DNA of 64,000 bases from DASZTV01 sp035548125 (GTDB lineage Bacteria > Actinomycetota > Actinomycetes > JAFAQI01): assembly GCA_035548125.1 (NCBI GenBank), contig DASZTV010000066.1, positions 23,311 through 87,310 on the forward strand. Direction: 5' to 3'. Shown here piece after piece: positions 36,287-43,856 of the stretch. The position numbers and the translations under genes were made by a program. Below the pieces are notes generated by a model. It searched no databases, was not told the origin of the DNA, and was given only the letters and a program-made list of their open reading frames with translations. How positions within the stretch are numbered: position 1 is the first letter of the stretch; every line of letters starts with the position of its first letter.

Positions 36287-36883
36287 CTAGGAGTACGCCC
36301 GGCGACCCTCGAACGCTCGGCCCAGCGTGACCTCGTCGGCGTACTCGAGGTCGCCGCCGACCGGCAAGCCGGAGGCGAGTCGCGTCACCTTCACGTCCAT
36401 CTCACGCACCAGCCGTGCGATGTAGGTCGCGGTGGCCTCGCCCTCGAGGTTCGGATCCGTGGCGAGGATCAGCTCGGTGACTGTGCCGTCGGCGAGCCGG
36501 GTCATCAGCTCGCGGATCCGCAGGTCGTCCGGACCCACGCCTTCGATCGGGGAGATCGCGCCACCGAGCACGTGGTAGCGGCCACGGAACTCGCGCGTCC
36601 GCTCGATCGCAACAACGTCCTTCGGCTCCTCGACCACACAGATCACCGCGAGGTCGCGTCGCGGGTCGCGGCAGACGCGACACTGCTCCTCCTCGGAGAC
36701 GTTGCCGCAGACGGTGCAGAACCGGACCTTGTCCTTGACCTCGGTGAGGGCGGTGACAAGTCGCCGTACGTCGACCGGGTCAGCGGCAAGGAGATAGAAC
36801 GCGATCCGCTGCGCGCTCTTCGGCCCGACGCCGGGAAGCCGGCCGAGCTCGTCGATCAGGTCCTGGACCGGTCCTTCGTACAA
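36287..36883 (-). CDS. recR: Recombination protein RecR
   Basis: A 198-residue recombination mediator. N-terminal HhH (LPGVGPKSAQRIAFYLL), the zinc finger CTVCGNVSEEEQCRVC, a Toprim domain (VCVVEEPKDVVAIE; LATDPNLEGEATA) and a Walker B-like C-terminal stretch (RLASGLPVGGDLEYADEVTLG). All expected parts are present at full length. It follows the ybaB gene by four bases on the minus strand, a conserved pair that works with dnaX upstream in many bacteria. Confidence 0.96.
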   Translation of the reverse strand: MYEGPVQDLIDELGRLPGVGPKSAQRIAFYLLAADPVDVRRLVTALTEVKDKVRFCTVCGNVSEEEQCRVCRDPRRDLAVICVVEEPKDVVAIERTREFRGRYHVLGGAISPIEGVGPDDLRIRELMTRLADGTVTELILATDPNLEGEATATYIARLVREMDVKVTRLASGLPVGGDLEYADEVTLGRAFEGRRAYS

Positions 36884-36887
36884 AGGA

Positions 36888-37217
36888 CTAGAGCCCGGGG
36901 ATTCCGAGGGTGCCGCCCATGCCGCCGGCGAGCGGCCCCATCTTCGACGCGGTCAGCTCGTCCGCGGCTCGCTTTGCGTCACGCACCGCCGCGACCACAA
37001 GGTCCTGCAGCGTCTCGATGTCGTCGGGGTCGACCGCGGCGGCACCGATCGTCAGCGCCGTCAGGTCTCCCGCCCCGGTCATCGTCGCCTTGACCAGGCC
37101 ACCGCCCGCGCTGCCCTCGACCTCCATCGCGGCGATCTCTTCCTGGGCCGCGAGCAGGTCGCGCTGCATCTTCTGCGCCTGCTTCATCAACTGCTGCATG
37201 TTCGGCTGCGGAGGCAT
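36888..37217 (-). CDS. YbaB/EbfC-family nucleoid-associated protein
   Basis: A 109-residue DNA-binding protein. The start MPPQPNMQQLMKQAQKMQRDL and the core VEGSAGGGLVKATMTG are typical of the YbaB/EbfC family (Rv3716c). Dimeric, binds DNA and probably helps recR or nucleoid organisation. First gene of ybaB-recR. Starts at ATG 37217; the divergent sigma factor gene begins about 100 bases away. Confidence 0.92.
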   Translation of the reverse strand: MPPQPNMQQLMKQAQKMQRDLLAAQEEIAAMEVEGSAGGGLVKATMTGAGDLTALTIGAAAVDPDDIETLQDLVVAAVRDAKRAADELTASKMGPLAGGMGGTLGIPGL

Positions 37218-37315
37218 GTCAGGAGCCTATGGCGCGAGGCCGACAGGCAACCTTTTCGGCGCGCCACCGCGTTGAGTCGGGCAAGGTGGATCGGCCTAGT
37301 CGGCATGGAGTCACG

Positions 37316-37843
37316 GTGAGCGAACCCGTCGAGTTCCAGGACTTCGTCCTGGCGCGGCGCCGCGCACTGCTCCGTACGGCCTGGCTGCTCACCGGGGACT
37401 GGTACGCCGCAGAAGATCTGGTGCAGACCGCTCTGATGCGCTGCTACCCCCACTGGCGTCGCATCAGCCAGGACAATCCGGACGCCTATGTCCGGAAGGC
37501 GATCGCCAACGCCCACACCTCGTTGTGGCGGCGACGATGGCGAGGCGAGCAACCAGCCGCTGAGCTGCCCGAGCGGGCAGGGGCCGACGCCTACGACGTG
37601 GCCGACTCGCGGCGAACCTTGATCGCCGCACTCAATCGGCTACCCGCACGGCAACGCGCCGCGGTCGTCCTGCGCTTCTACGAAGACCTCTCCGAAGCCG
37701 AGACCGCGACAGCCCTTGGCTGCTCGGTCGGCACCGTCAAGAGCCAGACGTCGAAGGCGCTCGCCGCGCTCCGCGCCAACGGCGTCCTGCTCACCGATTC
37801 CGATGATTCCGAACAACGCGAGGTGTCTCGTGACTCAGCTTGA
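37316..37843 (+). CDS. ECF sigma factor (SigE family, actinobacterial type)
   Basis: A 175-residue extracytoplasmic-function sigma factor. Region 2 includes FQDFVLARRRALLRTAWLLTGDWYAAEDLVQTAL; region 4 includes LPARQRAAVVLRFYEDLSEAETATALGCSVGTVKS. This is the SigE-like family common in actinobacteria. The GTG at 37316 with GGAG five bases upstream was preferred to longer upstream frames. It overlaps the next gene by 14 bases, indicating co-translation with a membrane-anchored partner. Confidence 0.88.
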   Translation: MSEPVEFQDFVLARRRALLRTAWLLTGDWYAAEDLVQTALMRCYPHWRRISQDNPDAYVRKAIANAHTSLWRRRWRGEQPAAELPERAGADAYDVADSRRTLIAALNRLPARQRAAVVLRFYEDLSEAETATALGCSVGTVKSQTSKALAALRANGVLLTDSDDSEQREVSRDSA

Positions 37844-39206
37844 CCTGCACGACATCGTCCCCGAGCCACCCGAGGAGCTGCTCGCCTGGTCGACGCTCGA
37901 CCGTCGGATCCGTCGCCACTCCGTTGCGCGCCAGGCCTTGGCAGTTGGCAGCGCCGCCGTCATCGTCGCAGGGGTCGTGAGCGTCGGCGTGTCTGTCGGA
38001 GGTTCGAAGCCAACCCAGCCACCACTCGGACCGATCAGCCGCGCCGACGGACGAATCGTCTTTGCGCAGCCCACGTCGGTGCTGAACAAGTACTGGAAGG
38101 TGGAGTCGCTCTACACGCTCGACCCACAGACGGGCGACACGACGCGAATCATGGAGCTGCCGGACGAGGTCGACCAGCTAGTCGCATCTCCCGACGGCCG
38201 AAGAATCGCGTACTCGGAGGACACCTACGGCTACGGGCCTGCCGGGCATCCCACGCACGTCAATAGCGAGCAGGTACACGTTGCGAACGCAGACGGCAGT
38301 AACGACCACAAGATTTTTAGCTGTCCGAACTCCTGGTGTGGCGATCTCGACTGGTCACCGGACGGCGAGCGACTTCTGATCCGCGGTACCTGGGTCCTTC
38401 AGCCCGACGGCCAGGTCGAACGCGTCTGCGTGGGCGAGTGCACGGTCAGGAACTACACCAGCGACGCGTCGTGGTCACCCGACGGAACCAAGCTGGCCTT
38501 TCAGTATTGGAAGGACATCCCGCTCGACAACGGCGGGTCAGACACCGCCGGCATGTCCACCGTCCAGGCGATCGGCGTCATGAACGCCGACGGAACGAAT
38601 CCGCGTCTGGTCACCGATCAGCACTGCACCGCGAAAAGCGTCGAGGGCAACTGCTTCACGGACACGAACCCGAGCTGGTCGCCGACCGGGAACGCCATCG
38701 CCTTCACCCGAACTCCCCTCAGCGCCCTCCCACAGAACGGCAGCCTCGGAGGACCGGCGCTCTTCGGTCCGAGTGCGATCAACATGGTTCGCTCCGACGG
38801 CTCCGACCTTCACCGGGTGCTGAGCTGTGCCCGATACTGCTCGATTCGCACGGTGACCTGGTCGCCTACCGGTGAGCAACTGGCGTTCGTGACACAAGAC
38901 ACCAGAGGGCTACGAGGCAAGCCACCGTGGTCCCTCCACATCGTGAACCCGCACAGCGGCGCGGAAGAGACCACGCCGTTGACGTTCATGACCGACGCCG
39001 AGACCCCGACCTTCGTGTGGGCTCCGAGCGGATCGCACATCGCGATCGGATCAGTAGCCGGAGACGGAACCCAGGTACCGGGCATCTACCTAGTGGCGGT
39101 GACGGACGGTCGGCGCGGGTCGCCTCAACCAGCCGCGACGAACGGGATCGCGCCGATCACGTGGCTACCGCGAACCGGAGCTAGCTCTGGTCGATTTCTC
39201 CGATGA
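37830..39206 (+). CDS. Membrane-anchored TolB/WD40-like beta-propeller protein (sigma-factor partner)
   Basis: A 458-residue protein. A short cytoplasmic N-terminus (~40 residues), one membrane helix (ALAVGSAAVIVAGVVSVGVSV), then an extracellular beta-propeller with WSPDG-type blades (LDWSPDGERLLIRG, ASWSPDGTKLAFQ, PSWSPTGNAIAFT, VTWSPTGEQLAFV). The overlap with the ECF sigma gene and the inside-helix-outside layout suggest an anti-sigma or sensor role, though no ZAS zinc motif is seen. Its 3' end overlaps the convergent dnaX gene by 26 bases. Confidence 0.7.
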   Translation: MTQLDLHDIVPEPPEELLAWSTLDRRIRRHSVARQALAVGSAAVIVAGVVSVGVSVGGSKPTQPPLGPISRADGRIVFAQPTSVLNKYWKVESLYTLDPQTGDTTRIMELPDEVDQLVASPDGRRIAYSEDTYGYGPAGHPTHVNSEQVHVANADGSNDHKIFSCPNSWCGDLDWSPDGERLLIRGTWVLQPDGQVERVCVGECTVRNYTSDASWSPDGTKLAFQYWKDIPLDNGGSDTAGMSTVQAIGVMNADGTNPRLVTDQHCTAKSVEGNCFTDTNPSWSPTGNAIAFTRTPLSALPQNGSLGGPALFGPSAINMVRSDGSDLHRVLSCARYCSIRTVTWSPTGEQLAFVTQDTRGLRGKPPWSLHIVNPHSGAEETTPLTFMTDAETPTFVWAPSGSHIAIGSVAGDGTQVPGIYLVAVTDGRRGSPQPAATNGIAPITWLPRTGASSGRFLR

Positions 39207-41001
39207 CCTGTGCGCCGAGGCCGTCTTGGAGGAGGGCGAGCGCGGCGGCCTCGGGATCGACCGCAGTGCTCTCGTCGAGGTCTTCGGAGTCCTCGATGTC
39301 CTCGGCGGTCACCTCCGGCTCAGCCGCCTTCGCCGCGGCAGCGGGGGCCGCAACACTCACGTCCCCCGCCTTGGCGGTGAGCCGCAGCTCGACGCCGACG
39401 ACCTCGTGCACCGCCTTGGCCACGATCCCGCTGACGTCATCGACGAACCGCTTCGCCAGGGATGGGCTCGAGAACGCCAGCGTCAAGACGTTGGCTTCGA
39501 GCGATTCGATCTGCGACGACATCATCAGCGCATGGGCGGTGCGGCTCTGCCCGCGCACCTGGTCGAGCACGCTGTCCCACAACCGCCGCACGGCCGCGAC
39601 GTCGATCCCTCCGGCCGATGCAACAGGGGGAACCGGTGCAGCAGGTGGAACCGGTGCGGCCGGCTCGGCAACGCCGGCCTCGGCGGGTGCGGGCTCGGCG
39701 ACCGGCGTGACAGGGACCGGCGGCGCGTCGTCCGCTGCCTCGGCTTCGGGCTCGGGCGCAGCGGCCGGGCTGGGGGCTGCGACCTTCGGGGCGGGCGCGG
39801 GCACAGCCGCGGTTGCCGCCGGTGCTGTCGACGCCGCCGTCGCCGCCAGCCGCTTCTCCAGCCGGTCGAGTCGTGCCAGCACCGAGGCCACGTCGTCGGT
39901 GGCGCCGGGGAGCAGCACCCGCGCGCACGCCAACTCCAGGACCAGCCGCGGCGACGTCGTACCTCGCATGTCGACGAGCGCGGTTGCCATCACCTCCGCC
40001 GCATGGGTCAGTGAGGCCCGGCCGAGCTGCCCGGCCTGCACCCGCATTCTCTCGAGAGCGTCGGCGGGTGCCTCGAGCAGGCCCGCATCCGCGGCGTCGG
40101 GCACGGCGTCCAGGACGAGGAGGTCGCGGAACCGCTCGAGCAGGTCCTGCGCAAACCGACGCGGGTCCAGCCCCGCTTCGACCACCCGATCGACCGCCGC
40201 GAACACCGCCGCGCCGTCCGAGGCGGCGAAGGCCTCGACCGCCTCGTCCAGCAGCGTGGCGTCGGTGTAGCCGAGCAGCGACAGCGCGCGTTCGTACGTG
40301 ATCTTCTCGCCGCCCGATCCGGCGGCGAGCTGGTCGAGGATCGACTGCGCGTCACGTGCCGAGCCGGCTCCCGCCCTCACCACCAACGGCAGGACGAGCG
40401 GGTCGACGTCGATGCCCTCTCGCCGGCAGAGATCGGCGAGGTGCTCCCGCATCACCTGCGGCGGGATCAGCCGGAACCGGTAGTGGAAGGTGCGCGACTT
40501 GATGGTCGTCAGGACCTTGTCCGGCTCGGTCGTCGCGAAGATGAACTTCACGTGCGGCGGCGGCTCCTCGACCACCTTGAGCAGCGCGTTGAACGCCGCC
40601 GAGGTGATCATGTGTGCCTCGTCGATCACGTAGATCTTGAACTGCGACGACACCGGCGCGAAGAACGCGCGCTCGCGAAGGTCGCGAGCATCGTCGACCA
40701 GGCCGTGCGACGCCGCGTCGATCTCGATGACGTCGAGTGATCCGGCGCCGTTGGGCGCCAGAGCGATGCACGAGTCGCACTCGCCGCACGGCGTCGGCGT
40801 CGGGCCCTTCTCGCAGTTGAGCGAGCGAGCCAGGATGCGGGCGCTCGACGTCTTGCCGCAGCCGCGCGGCCCGCTGAACAGGTACGCGTGATGGATCCGG
40901 CCCGAGGTCAGCGCCGCACACAGCGGTTCGGTGACGTGCTCCTGCCCGACCACCTCGGCGAAGCTGCCGGGGCGGTACTTCCGGTAGAGCGCGAGCGACA
41001 C
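39181..41001 (-). CDS. dnaX: DNA polymerase III subunits gamma/tau
   Basis: A 606-residue clamp-loader subunit. Walker A GPRGCGKTSSARIL (residues ~44-57), zinc-binding CEKGPTPTPCGECDSC, Walker B YVIDEAHM, and sensor FIFATTEPDKV. The C-terminal half is an Ala/Pro-rich linker followed by a tau-like domain (WDSVLDQVRGQSRTAHALM). GTG start. No internal slippery heptamer of the E. coli type was noted. It lies directly downstream of the SRP RNA gene in the same orientation. Confidence 0.95.
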   Translation of the reverse strand: MSLALYRKYRPGSFAEVVGQEHVTEPLCAALTSGRIHHAYLFSGPRGCGKTSSARILARSLNCEKGPTPTPCGECDSCIALAPNGAGSLDVIEIDAASHGLVDDARDLRERAFFAPVSSQFKIYVIDEAHMITSAAFNALLKVVEEPPPHVKFIFATTEPDKVLTTIKSRTFHYRFRLIPPQVMREHLADLCRREGIDVDPLVLPLVVRAGAGSARDAQSILDQLAAGSGGEKITYERALSLLGYTDATLLDEAVEAFAASDGAAVFAAVDRVVEAGLDPRRFAQDLLERFRDLLVLDAVPDAADAGLLEAPADALERMRVQAGQLGRASLTHAAEVMATALVDMRGTTSPRLVLELACARVLLPGATDDVASVLARLDRLEKRLAATAASTAPAATAAVPAPAPKVAAPSPAAAPEPEAEAADDAPPVPVTPVAEPAPAEAGVAEPAAPVPPAAPVPPVASAGGIDVAAVRRLWDSVLDQVRGQSRTAHALMMSSQIESLEANVLTLAFSSPSLAKRFVDDVSGIVAKAVHEVVGVELRLTAKAGDVSVAAPAAAAKAAEPEVTAEDIEDSEDLDESTAVDPEAAALALLQDGLGAQVIGEIDQS

Positions 41002-41040
41002 CCGCTACCGCCTCCCAGAGGTAGGACGCCGTAAATCTGG

Positions 41041-41128
41041 GACCCCTCGCACACCCGCCAGAGCCCGCTTGCCCTTGCTGCCTTCCGGCCCTGGGGGGGT
41101 TGGGCGGGGTAACGCCGCACGAGGGGTC
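41041..41128 (-). ncRNA. ffs: Signal recognition particle RNA (small bacterial type)
   Basis: The minus strand carries the conserved Ffh-binding core CAGGGCCGGAAGGCAGCAAG, with the asymmetric loop and GGAA tetraloop. The ends GACCCCTCG and CGAGGGGTC pair perfectly. The length of about 90 bases fits the short bacterial SRP RNA. It sits 39 bases upstream of dnaX, a common actinobacterial location. Confidence 0.93.
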
Positions 41129-41206
41129 GGCGCCCACTGTAGTTGCGGTGGACGACCTCCCGCGACCGGCTGTGCGCGCGCTGGGTGGACGTCTAGAATC
41201 GCCGAC

Positions 41207-41295
41207 GGAGGATTCGCCTAGTTGGCCTATGGCGCACGCTTGGAAAGCGTGTTGGGGGCAACCCCTCGCGAGTTCGAATCTCGCATCCTCCGCCA
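41207..41295 (+). tRNA. tRNA-Ser (anticodon GGA)
   Basis: Class II tRNA with long variable arm. Acceptor GGAGGAT/ATCCTCC, anticodon stem CACGCT... with loop TTGGAAA giving GGA, T-arm GAGTTCGAATCTC, encoded CCA. Reads UCC/UCU. Confidence 0.95.
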
Positions 41296-41393
41296 AGGAT
41301 TGACGCCCGGCCAAACCCGGGCAAACTGCTAGCCAGAGCAAGCACGAACACGCGTCCTGACCTGCGCTTTTGGAGGTTTCAAGCGTGGTTTGT

Positions 41394-41399
41394 TAGGGT
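41394..41399 (+). promoter_or_regulatory. Candidate -10 box upstream of the rpf riboswitch
   Basis: TAGGGT fits TANNNT and lies about 35 bases before the conserved riboswitch core, a sensible place for the start of a long rpf leader. No -35 box stands out. Confidence 0.35.
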
Positions 41400-41434
41400 A
41401 GTGCTTGCTACGAGCAAACGCTCGCGACCCGAAG

Positions 41435-41623
41435 GTGCGCCGAATCCTGCCGACCTGAGGGTTTCCGTCAAGACCCTGGCAGGACCGGGGGACCCACCCG
41501 CGGTCGCACCGCACGACGCAGCGCGAGCAGCGTTTCGCAGGGCGATCCGCATGGGGTGAAGCCGACGTCCGCGTCGGCCGGGCACCTTCCAGCCCGAACC
41601 CGTCAGCTCACTTCGGAGGCGCG
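41435..41623 (+). promoter_or_regulatory. c-di-AMP riboswitch (ydaO/yuaA class) for rpf
   Basis: The leader contains the class-defining blocks in order: CGCCGAATCCTGCCG, GGACCGGGGGACCCA, GGGGTGAAGCCG, then CCGGGC..CCAGCCCGAACCCGTCAGC and CGGAGGCG closing the first helix (GCGCC with GGCGC). It is followed by GAGGAAGGAACCTC, which pairs with itself over the ribosome binding site. Riboswitches of this class turn expression off when c-di-AMP is high, and rpf genes are known targets in actinobacteria. The boundaries are approximate. Confidence 0.9.
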
Positions 41624-41639
41624 AGGAAGGAACCTCGTC

Positions 41640-42257
41640 ATGCCTGCACGTCGCTATCGCGGACGTCATCGAAAGCCCTCAGCCGCCTCCCGCATCACCG
41701 CCGTCGGCGTGATGGGGGCCGGCGCCGCCGCCGCCGGCCTGATCGCTCCGGCTGCTGCGCACGCGGCCACCGATGTCCAATGGGACCGGGTGGCTCAGTG
41801 TGAGTCGGGAGGCAACTGGCACATCAACACCGGAAACGGCTACTACGGCGGGCTGCAGTTCGCGGCCCACACGTGGAACTCCTTCGATGTCGACCACTAC
41901 GCGCGCCGCGCCGACCTGGCGTCGCGCTCGGAGCAGATCGACGTCGCCAACCGCGTCCTCGCCGCCCAGGGCTGGAACGCCTGGCCGGTCTGTTCGAAGT
42001 ACGCCGGTTCGCCCGGAGCGACCGCACACGAGCGTGCCGCCCACACCCGCCACGCGCACCACCACGCGACCTCGACGAAGCACCACAAGACCTCCAAGCG
42101 CACCCACCACTACGTGGTCCGGCGCGGCGACACCCTCTACTCGATCGCGAAGGCGCGCAACGTCGACGGCGGCTGGCGCGCGCTCTACCGCGACAACCGC
42201 GAGACGATCGGTCCCAACCCGTCCCACCTGCACGTCGGGATGCGGCTCACGTATTGA
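41640..42257 (+). CDS. rpf: Resuscitation-promoting factor with LysM domain
   Basis: A 205-residue secreted muralytic enzyme. A signal peptide (to about AAAHA) is followed by the Rpf domain (TDVQWDRVAQCESGGNWHIN, YYGGLQFAAHTWNSF, WPVCSKYAG with the catalytic Glu in the CESGGNW segment), a His/Thr-rich linker, and a C-terminal LysM domain (YVVRRGDTLYSIAKARN). It cleaves peptidoglycan and aids outgrowth from dormancy. The ATG at 41640 follows the riboswitch, and the earlier in-frame start at 41556 lies inside the aptamer and was rejected. Confidence 0.93.
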   Translation: MPARRYRGRHRKPSAASRITAVGVMGAGAAAAGLIAPAAAHAATDVQWDRVAQCESGGNWHINTGNGYYGGLQFAAHTWNSFDVDHYARRADLASRSEQIDVANRVLAAQGWNAWPVCSKYAGSPGATAHERAAHTRHAHHHATSTKHHKTSKRTHHYVVRRGDTLYSIAKARNVDGGWRALYRDNRETIGPNPSHLHVGMRLTY

Positions 42258-42286
42258 ACTCTTGCGGCGATCCTCGCCGCAGGAGT
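42258..42286 (+). terminator. Terminator hairpin after rpf
   Basis: Near-perfect 13-pair hairpin beginning right after the stop: ACTC, then TGCGGCGA pairing with TCGCCGCA (three-base loop), then GAGT, with one G-U pair. No T-tract follows. Confidence 0.65.
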
Positions 42287-42351
42287 AGCCGAGACCCTGC
42301 CGTCTCACGCTCGCCGGTTGCGGAAGCTCGGCAACCCGCCCGGCGCGCTGG

Positions 42352-43755
42352 TCAGCCCGGTCCCAGACTTTGCAGCATCTTCGTGAAGTCGTCCGCTGCC
42401 CGGGTGCTTCCGCCGTTGATGAACACCATCCCGTAACCGCGACCGGCTTCGGCGAACAGCACCATCTCTCCCGTGTCGCCGGCGGCGCTGAAGCGCACCT
42501 CGACCGCAGTCCCGACGTTCGGCAGCTGGGTCTCCTGAACCGATCCCGGGTCGATGGTCGCGCCCGGAAACACCGCTGCCGCCGACCCGGCGAGCCGCGC
42601 CGCCGTCGCGTCCGGATCGAACGCTGACGTGCTGTCGATCGCATCGACCAGCACCTGCGAGCCCGAAGGTCCCTGAAGCCGAAGCAGTGGGCTGTCTCCC
42701 GGCGACGTCTGGGACCGCGGCTGAGTCCACCCGCTCGGTGCGGTGAAGGACAGCCCCTGGAAGTGATACGTGTGCGCCGGACCGAGCACGACGAAGATCG
42801 CCGCGACCGTCAACACGCCGTTGAAGCAGGCATGGGCCGCCATCGACGAGGCCATCCCGCGTTTGACATAGAGCAGACCGAGCCCGGTCCCCATGGCGAC
42901 GTAGTAGGCGAGCGATGCCGGCAGGAAGTGCCAGATCGCAAACGCCACCGCCGAGACGCCGATCGCGACCTGGGTGCCGCGCGGTCGTAGCGATTCGAGC
43001 AACAGCCCGCGAAAGAGCGTCTCCTCGACCAGCGGAGCCGCGACCATGGTCAGCCCGGCGATGACCACGACGTGCGCCGGGTCGCCCGCGCTCATCAGCT
43101 GCACGATTCGGGGGTCCGGATAGAGCCGGCCCGCGGCGGCGCTGACCAGCGCGAGCAGAACTCCCCCGAGGCCGAGCCCGCAGAGCGCACCGATCCCGAT
43201 GCGGGAGAGCAGTGGGCCCTCCCCCCAGCGCAGCCGGACGTTGGGGGTGATCTGACTGACGATGAGCACCGCGACGACGGCGTAGAAGGTCAGCGTCATG
43301 ACGATGTCGGAACGAATCAGCGTGTCGTCCGACAGCGAGCTGTCCCGCGCCAACAAGTAACCGGCCAGCTGCGTCGCACCGCCGAGCACGATCGCGATGG
43401 CGACGATCGCGATCGCCCGCTTCGACAGCAGCCGACCGCCCGGGTCCTCGTCGACCGGTGCGGGCGGCTGGTACGGCGCCCACCCCGGGCCGGCCGGTGA
43501 CGGCCAACCCGCGTACGCCGGCTGCGCGGGTGCCCACTGCAACGTCGGCGGCTGCGGCGCCCGAAGCTGCGGTGGCGCCCCTTGCGGCGTCGGCGGGTCC
43601 GGCGGCGGCAGCTGCGGCGGCAGGGAGGGCGGTGGCAGGGTCCCGAGCGCAACGGGCGCGGCCGCGGGGCTCTGCCCGACGAACGGCAGGTAACACATGC
43701 CGCACCACGCCGCCTCGGCGGGCGACGTCGAACCGCACTGCGCGCAGGTCTGCAT
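42352..43755 (-). CDS. CPBP-family intramembrane protease with N-terminal zinc ribbon
   Basis: A 467-residue membrane protein. Residues 4-21 form a zinc ribbon (CAQCG...CGMC), followed by a Pro-rich linker and about eight helices. The CPBP motifs are VEETLFRGLLLESL (EExxxR), IWHFLPASL and HACFNGVL (HxxxN), and a C-terminal lipid-associated domain follows. Members often process or protect secreted peptides. The ATG at 43755 was chosen because it starts exactly at the zinc ribbon; the longer upstream ORF crosses the divergent cutinase promoter. Confidence 0.8.
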   Translation of the reverse strand: MQTCAQCGSTSPAEAAWCGMCYLPFVGQSPAAAPVALGTLPPPSLPPQLPPPDPPTPQGAPPQLRAPQPPTLQWAPAQPAYAGWPSPAGPGWAPYQPPAPVDEDPGGRLLSKRAIAIVAIAIVLGGATQLAGYLLARDSSLSDDTLIRSDIVMTLTFYAVVAVLIVSQITPNVRLRWGEGPLLSRIGIGALCGLGLGGVLLALVSAAAGRLYPDPRIVQLMSAGDPAHVVVIAGLTMVAAPLVEETLFRGLLLESLRPRGTQVAIGVSAVAFAIWHFLPASLAYYVAMGTGLGLLYVKRGMASSMAAHACFNGVLTVAAIFVVLGPAHTYHFQGLSFTAPSGWTQPRSQTSPGDSPLLRLQGPSGSQVLVDAIDSTSAFDPDATAARLAGSAAAVFPGATIDPGSVQETQLPNVGTAVEVRFSAAGDTGEMVLFAEAGRGYGMVFINGGSTRAADDFTKMLQSLGPG

Positions 43756-43856
43756 CACGACCTCATCGACCCCGAAATCTAGGGCCTTTACCGCGGTCTT
43801 CGCACGCTGCGCGCCTTGTGGCATGATCCTGCGCCAGGTTGCTGCAAGGGGGGCAC

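Noticed and set aside
41556..41639. N-terminal extension of the rpf frame from the ATG at 41556
   Set aside because: It lies within the c-di-AMP aptamer; the ATG at 41640 gives a proper signal peptide and follows the riboswitch.
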